DNA of 9,214 nt from Bacillota bacterium (GTDB taxonomy: Bacteria; Bacillota_E; Sulfobacillia; Sulfobacillales; Sulfobacillaceae). A model generated the notes under the pieces. It searched no databases, was not told the origin of the DNA, and saw nothing but the letters and a program-made list of their open reading frames with translations. The position numbers and the translations under genes are program-made. Below, piece after piece: positions 6,871-9,214 of the stretch (its first letter is position 1; the number at the start of each line of letters is the position of its first letter). The stretch spans positions 1 to 9,214 of the forward strand of contig JAKADJ010000074.1 of NCBI GenBank assembly GCA_021820645.1, written 5' to 3'.

Positions 6871-6890
6871 GCGGGTGGTACCCGCGTTTC
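6871..6890 (+). terminator. Hairpin downstream of the methyltransferase gene
   Basis: GCGGGT (6871-6876) and ACCCGC (6880-6885) pair perfectly around GGT and are followed by GTTTC. It sits 60 bases after the methyltransferase stop on the same strand. The short T-tract makes it a weak terminator candidate. Confidence 0.35.
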
Positions 6891-6919
6891 AATCTGGTCG
6901 GGAGGTGTCTACCTTGAAA

Positions 6920-6947
6920 GCCACGGTGCTGCAGGCCTCCCCGTGGC
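6920..6947 (-). terminator. Hairpin downstream of the SgrR-like gene
   Basis: GCCACGG (6920-6926) and CCGTGGC (6941-6947) form a 7-bp stem with a 14-base loop. Read on the - strand it is followed by TTTCAAGG and lies about 37 bases beyond the stop of the SgrR-like gene, so it may terminate that transcript. The T-tract is short. Confidence 0.35.
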
Positions 6948-6983
6948 CCCATAGAGCCGCTGATGGTTGCCATCACGATTTAC

Positions 6984-7388
6984 CTAGGGAGAAGTGGTCT
7001 CAACGATTTCCACACAGCAGCGGGACATGGATCTTAATCCCAACTGTTCGCGAACGGTCTCAAGCAAGGTCGCAGCAGCAGGAATGCAGGGGCATTCTCG
7101 AAGAATCTCCTCGAGCCAAAATCCCGCTTCCGCCCAAGCCTTCTGATCTAAGGCTCTTTGGGCTCTTTCGAAATATATGTGAACGGGATGCCTAAGGAGC
7201 ACGATCTGAGATCGGTTGCTACGACCCCGTTTGGGGGTCCATTGCAACAATCCCCACGTCTTTAAGCGTTGGATCGACTCGTGGGCGGCGCGTTCCGAGC
7301 AATTCCATAGGGCCGCTAACTCTGCCACGGTGATGGAAGACCTCGCCTCGGGAGAAGATGGGGCCTCAAGCTGTTGGGCTAGTGTCAC
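6984..7388 (-). CDS. SgrR-N-type winged helix-turn-helix protein, stand-alone
   Basis: A 134-residue protein from GTG 7388. Residues 19-65 fit the DNA-binding domain of SgrR: ITVAELAALWNCSERAAHESIQRL, then GLLQW and a wing with RGRSNRSQIVLL. A following helix pair (FERAQRALDQKAWAEAGFWLEEIL) matches the end of that domain. In SgrR and its relatives a solute-binding-protein domain of several hundred residues follows; here the frame stops after about 40 more residues, so this is either a stand-alone regulator or a truncated one. GTG 7388 has no RBS, and the frame upstream (FLSRY) still looks like family sequence, suggesting that the true 5' end was lost by a frameshift at the T7 run (7399-7405). 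It is divergent from the VOC gene, which it could regulate. Confidence 0.65.
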   Translation of the reverse strand: MTLAQQLEAPSSPEARSSITVAELAALWNCSERAAHESIQRLKTWGLLQWTPKRGRSNRSQIVLLRHPVHIYFERAQRALDQKAWAEAGFWLEEILRECPCIPAAATLLETVREQLGLRSMSRCCVEIVETTSP

Positions 7389-7440
7389 GTATCGGCTTAA
7401 AAAAACGCTCTGTTTTGCTTAATTGTGGATTTTGAATACA

Positions 7441-7468
7441 TCAAGGAACATCCATTTTCGTGTAAAAT
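7441..7468 (+). promoter_or_regulatory. Probable promoter of the VOC gene
   Basis: TAAAAT at 7463-7468 is a good -10 box, 33 bases before ATG 7502. At 16 bases upstream is TCAAGG (7441-7446), a poor -35 box. TTGAAT (7432-7437) is better but sits 25 bases away. The site lies in the short divergent gap shared with the SgrR-like gene. Confidence 0.4.
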
Positions 7469-7501
7469 AGTAGAGTAGACAACAAGAAAGAGGAAATGGA
7501 T

Positions 7502-7870
7502 ATGGCATTCAAGTTCTCTGGCGTTGACCACGTTCAATTGGCTGCTCCCGAAGGATGCGAAGCGGAAGCACGCAAGTTCTTCGGCGAACTATTGGGTTGG
7601 ACAGAAATTCCCAAACCAGAAAACCTCCGCAAACGTGGTGGCGTTTGGTTTCAATGTGGTACACACCAAGTACATATCGGTGTTCAAAAAGACTTCGTTC
7701 CTGCCAAAAAAGCTCATCCAGCATTCCATGTTGAGAACTTGGATGAACTTCTGCAGTATCTCGTACAGAAAGATGTTCAGGTAATCGATGATGAGCCTCT
7801 GGAAGGTGCAAAACGGTTCTACTTGATCGATCCGTTCGGAAACCGTCTTGAATTCTTAGAGTGGCTTTAA
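7502..7870 (+). CDS. VOC-superfamily (glyoxalase-fold) protein
   Basis: A 122-residue protein made of two beta-alpha-beta-beta-beta units. ATG 7502 is preferred over ATG 7496 because AAGAGGA ends at 7494, giving 7-base spacing. The opening GVDHVQLAAP (7-16), with H10, is the usual first strand. Further visible points are the segment RKRGGVWFQCG (43-53), H58 in HIGV, HPAFHVENLDEL (72-83), and the end DPFGNRLEFLEW (110-121) with E117. H10, H58 and E117 occupy positions that usually bind the metal in this fold. Small single-domain members of this group are widespread, but their reactions are mostly unknown; glyoxalase I activity should not be assumed. Its end overlaps a convergent ORF on the other strand. 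Confidence 0.9.
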   Translation: MAFKFSGVDHVQLAAPEGCEAEARKFFGELLGWTEIPKPENLRKRGGVWFQCGTHQVHIGVQKDFVPAKKAHPAFHVENLDELLQYLVQKDVQVIDDEPLEGAKRFYLIDPFGNRLEFLEWL

Positions 7871-8171
7871 GCAGGGTTTTTGCGACTTTTACTGCCGTCA
7901 ACTTTTTGTAACACTCAGCATGGCAAAGTACATCAGGTTCACGCTCTCCAGTTTCGTGTGACACATAGAAGATACTACCAACATCTTCACCTTTGAGTAT
8001 TGGTTCGGTACAAACCACGCAAGTTCCTGCGTGAACGGCGTGCTTGTAGTGAACCTTTTTGTTGTCGATAAAGGACATGGCGAGGAAACGACGCTCCCAT
8101 GTGCCACTGGAAATTGCTCGGGTCGTGTCAATGCGCCATGTCGCCGGTTTTGTAACTAATCTAGAACCCAT
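7509..8171 (-). CDS. Zinc-finger small protein; open frame continues antisense to the VOC gene
   Basis: The credible part is about the first 102 codons (8171 down to about 7867). It has C51-x2-C54 and C83-H84-x2-C87 (CVVC and LCHAEC), a likely zinc-binding module with a 28-residue loop, followed by a Lys/Leu-rich helix. This Cys/His arrangement is close to that of the zinc-finger membrane protein on the left of the window, but this one has no TM helix. The start may be ATG 8171 (AAGGA directly adjacent, unusually close) or ATG 8078 (residue 32). Past residue 102 the frame runs 118 codons antisense through the VOC gene to 7509 and no longer looks like protein. A one-base gain in the A5 run at 7877-7881 would end it at TAA 7867-7869, against the VOC stop. 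Function unknown. Confidence 0.5.
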   Translation of the reverse strand: MGSRLVTKPATWRIDTTRAISSGTWERRFLAMSFIDNKKVHYKHAVHAGTCVVCTEPILKGEDVGSIFYVSHETGEREPDVLCHAECYKKLTAVKVAKTLLKATLRIQDGFRTDRSSRTVLHLPEAHHRLPEHLSVRDTAEVHPSSQHGMLDELFWQERSLFEHRYVLGVYHIETKRHHVCGGFLVWEFLSNPIVRRRTCVLPLRILREQPIERGQRQRT

Positions 8172-8240
8172 TCCTTTCCCACGGCATGCAAATTTTTAGG
8201 CTTCTGTTATCAAGATGGTGAATGGCTTTTCGGATGTTCA

Positions 8241-8300
8241 TTGCATCCCGAGAGGTCTTACAGGGTCATAATTCCGTAAGACGTATCTTCTGCGATGCAA
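8241..8300. repeat. Two nested inverted repeats in the intergenic region
   Basis: The outer arms are TTGCATC (8241-8247) and GATGCAA (8294-8300). The inner arms are GTCTTAC (8255-8261) and GTAAGAC (8276-8282). All pairs are perfect. The structure lies between the - strand zinc-finger gene (start 8171) and the oxidoreductase gene (start 8417), where regulators of either could bind, or where a leader RNA could fold. No T-run follows, so it is not a simple terminator. Confidence 0.55.
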
Positions 8301-8416
8301 AAGTGATGCGGGATCGCTATGATAAAGATGAGACGGGAAATTTAAGAGTGCGCTCCGGCGACTCATGACATAGGTCTCGGGTCACCACGTCTTGATGGGT
8401 AAAAGAGGGCCGCGGC

Positions 8417-9214
8417 GTGTCATCATCACCGACAGTGATTATTGTTGGCGGAGGAGTTATTGGGGCTTCTTGCGCCTACTATCTTAGTACCTGCGGTATC
8501 GCCGTCGACTTATTTGAGGCGGGGGATATCGGCGGGGGGACTTCGTCTCGTTGTGACGGGAACATTTTAGCGATCGACAAAGACCCTGGCTTTGATAGTC
8601 AACTTGCGTTGCAGAGCCAAAACCTTTTAGCCGATCTTGCCCAAGCCTTGGGGCCGATGGAATATCGTCAACCGGGGAGCTATTTAGTCTGCGATAATCG
8701 GGATGAGATTCCAATGGCCCAACAATGGGTAGCCATGCAAAGATCACAAGGGCTGGATTTCTCCTATTTGGATTATCGGGCGGTGCATCACGCCTTGCCC
8801 GATCTCGCCGAGGACATCCCAGGAGGTCTCTATTGCGCATCAGATGCGACGGTCAATCCGTTGTTGTACACCCATCGGTTGATCGAAGCGGCTCGTGATC
8901 AGGGAGCCAGGATCCACGCTCATCAGGGGGTGCAGCAGATTCTGACAACTGGTGGTCGTGTCGCGGGAGTGAGACTAGAGAGCGGGGAGACCGTCCTCCG
9001 GGATATGGTGGTGGTGTCCACGGGAATCTGGGCTCCACGGCTCCTCGATCCGCTTGGTCTATCGATCCCGATTAGACCCCGGAAAGGACATCTCTTGGTG
9101 TCTGCTCGAGGACCACAATTTGGTGGGGCCAAGGTAATGGAATTTGGATACTTAATGAGTAAGTTCGGACAAGAACGAATCGCTCCATCCAATCTGGTGG
9201 AGCACGGGATTGCT
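8417..9214 (+). CDS. FAD-dependent oxidoreductase, DAO family (HcnC / D-amino-acid dehydrogenase-like), partial
   Basis: The first 266 residues of a flavoenzyme; the frame is open to the window end. GTG 8417 is chosen because AGAGGG (8404-8409) lies 7 bases upstream. The N-terminal FAD-binding fold is clear: VIIVGGGVIGASCAYYL (7-23) with the GxGxxG glycines at 11-16, and E34 in LFEAG, which should bind the ribose of FAD. GGGTSSRCDGNIL follows at 39-51 and is typical of HcnC and opine or D-hydroxyproline oxidase beta subunits. DATVNPLLYTHRL lies near 140, and a segment with TGIWAPRLL then RPRKGHLL near 205-230 is characteristic of the DAO domain. Such enzymes oxidise glycine, D-amino acids or related imino acids, often with partner subunits encoded nearby. 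Partners would lie outside the window, and the substrate is open. Confidence 0.88.
   Translation, partial: MSSSPTVIIVGGGVIGASCAYYLSTCGIAVDLFEAGDIGGGTSSRCDGNILAIDKDPGFDSQLALQSQNLLADLAQALGPMEYRQPGSYLVCDNRDEIPMAQQWVAMQRSQGLDFSYLDYRAVHHALPDLAEDIPGGLYCASDATVNPLLYTHRLIEAARDQGARIHAHQGVQQILTTGGRVAGVRLESGETVLRDMVVVSTGIWAPRLLDPLGLSIPIRPRKGHLLVSARGPQFGGAKVMEFGYLMSKFGQERIAPSNLVEHGIA

Noticed and set aside
6871..6888. Sequence resembling the T-box riboswitch motif (GGGTGGTACC followed by CGCG)
   Set aside because: It is a perfect short hairpin with an extra C relative to the T-box core. There is no room for a T-box leader between it and the methyltransferase stop, and no aminoacyl-tRNA or amino-acid gene follows on the + strand.
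6811..6983. Remnant of a solute-binding domain after the SgrR-like gene
   Set aside because: Reading past the TAG gives short segments only vaguely like such a domain, broken by stops in all - strand frames; the resemblance is too weak to call.
6845..7195. + strand open frame of 116 codons opposite the SgrR-like gene
   Set aside because: No RBS or recognisable domain; the - strand frame carries a clear SgrR-type HTH.
8484..9192. Several - strand open frames opposite the right-hand end
   Set aside because: They are shadows of the FAD oxidoreductase frame, which is open to the window edge and has the Rossmann GxGxxG motif.

Overview
The window looks like a chromosomal segment of a moderate-GC, Gram-positive-type bacterium. 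The evidence is strong AGGAGG-like ribosome binding sites, frequent GTG and TTG starts, a sigma-A promoter with a YtrA-type GntR operator, and a stand-alone SgrR-type winged-helix protein. An acidophilic Firmicute such as Sulfobacillus is my best guess. That is inference from gene style, not a proven assignment.

Left part (1-1633): the probable 3' end of an upstream gene, then three small uncharacterised membrane-type genes on the + strand. These are a roughly 6-TM protein, a protein with an N-terminal membrane anchor, and a CxxC/HxxC zinc-finger protein with two C-terminal TM helices. A strong rho-independent terminator closes the group. The middle gene has a good RBS and ATG followed seven codons later by an in-frame TGA, so its real start is unclear.

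Centre-left (1659-5026): a compact five-gene operon from one near-consensus promoter whose -10 overlaps a perfect 16-bp palindrome. The genes are a YtrA-type GntR repressor, an ABC ATPase, a 6-TM ABC-2-type permease, a YbjQ/UPF0145 protein and a serine alpha/beta hydrolase. Stops and starts overlap or lie a few bases apart. The design suggests an autoregulated export or envelope-stress module in which an inducer lifts GntR repression.

Centre (5027-6983): about 490 bases with no convincing gene, then a complete DNA methyltransferase of the SPPY (probable N4-cytosine) type with no restriction partner in view, then a short region with two hairpins.

Right part (6984-9214): an SgrR-type helix-turn-helix protein on the - strand is divergent from a small VOC/glyoxalase-fold protein on the + strand. 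The VOC gene is convergent with a second CxxC zinc-finger gene on the - strand, whose open frame runs on antisense through nearly all of the VOC gene. After a spacer carrying two nested inverted repeats, a DAO-family FAD oxidoreductase (HcnC / D-amino-acid dehydrogenase-like) begins and runs off the window.

No CRISPR array, tRNA, rRNA or intact insertion sequence was seen. The most notable pattern is three small genes whose frames look disturbed: a TGA at 795, a T7 run near 7399 and an A5 run near 7877. Either sequence errors, decay or recoding could explain them. I found no clearly new multi-gene system.
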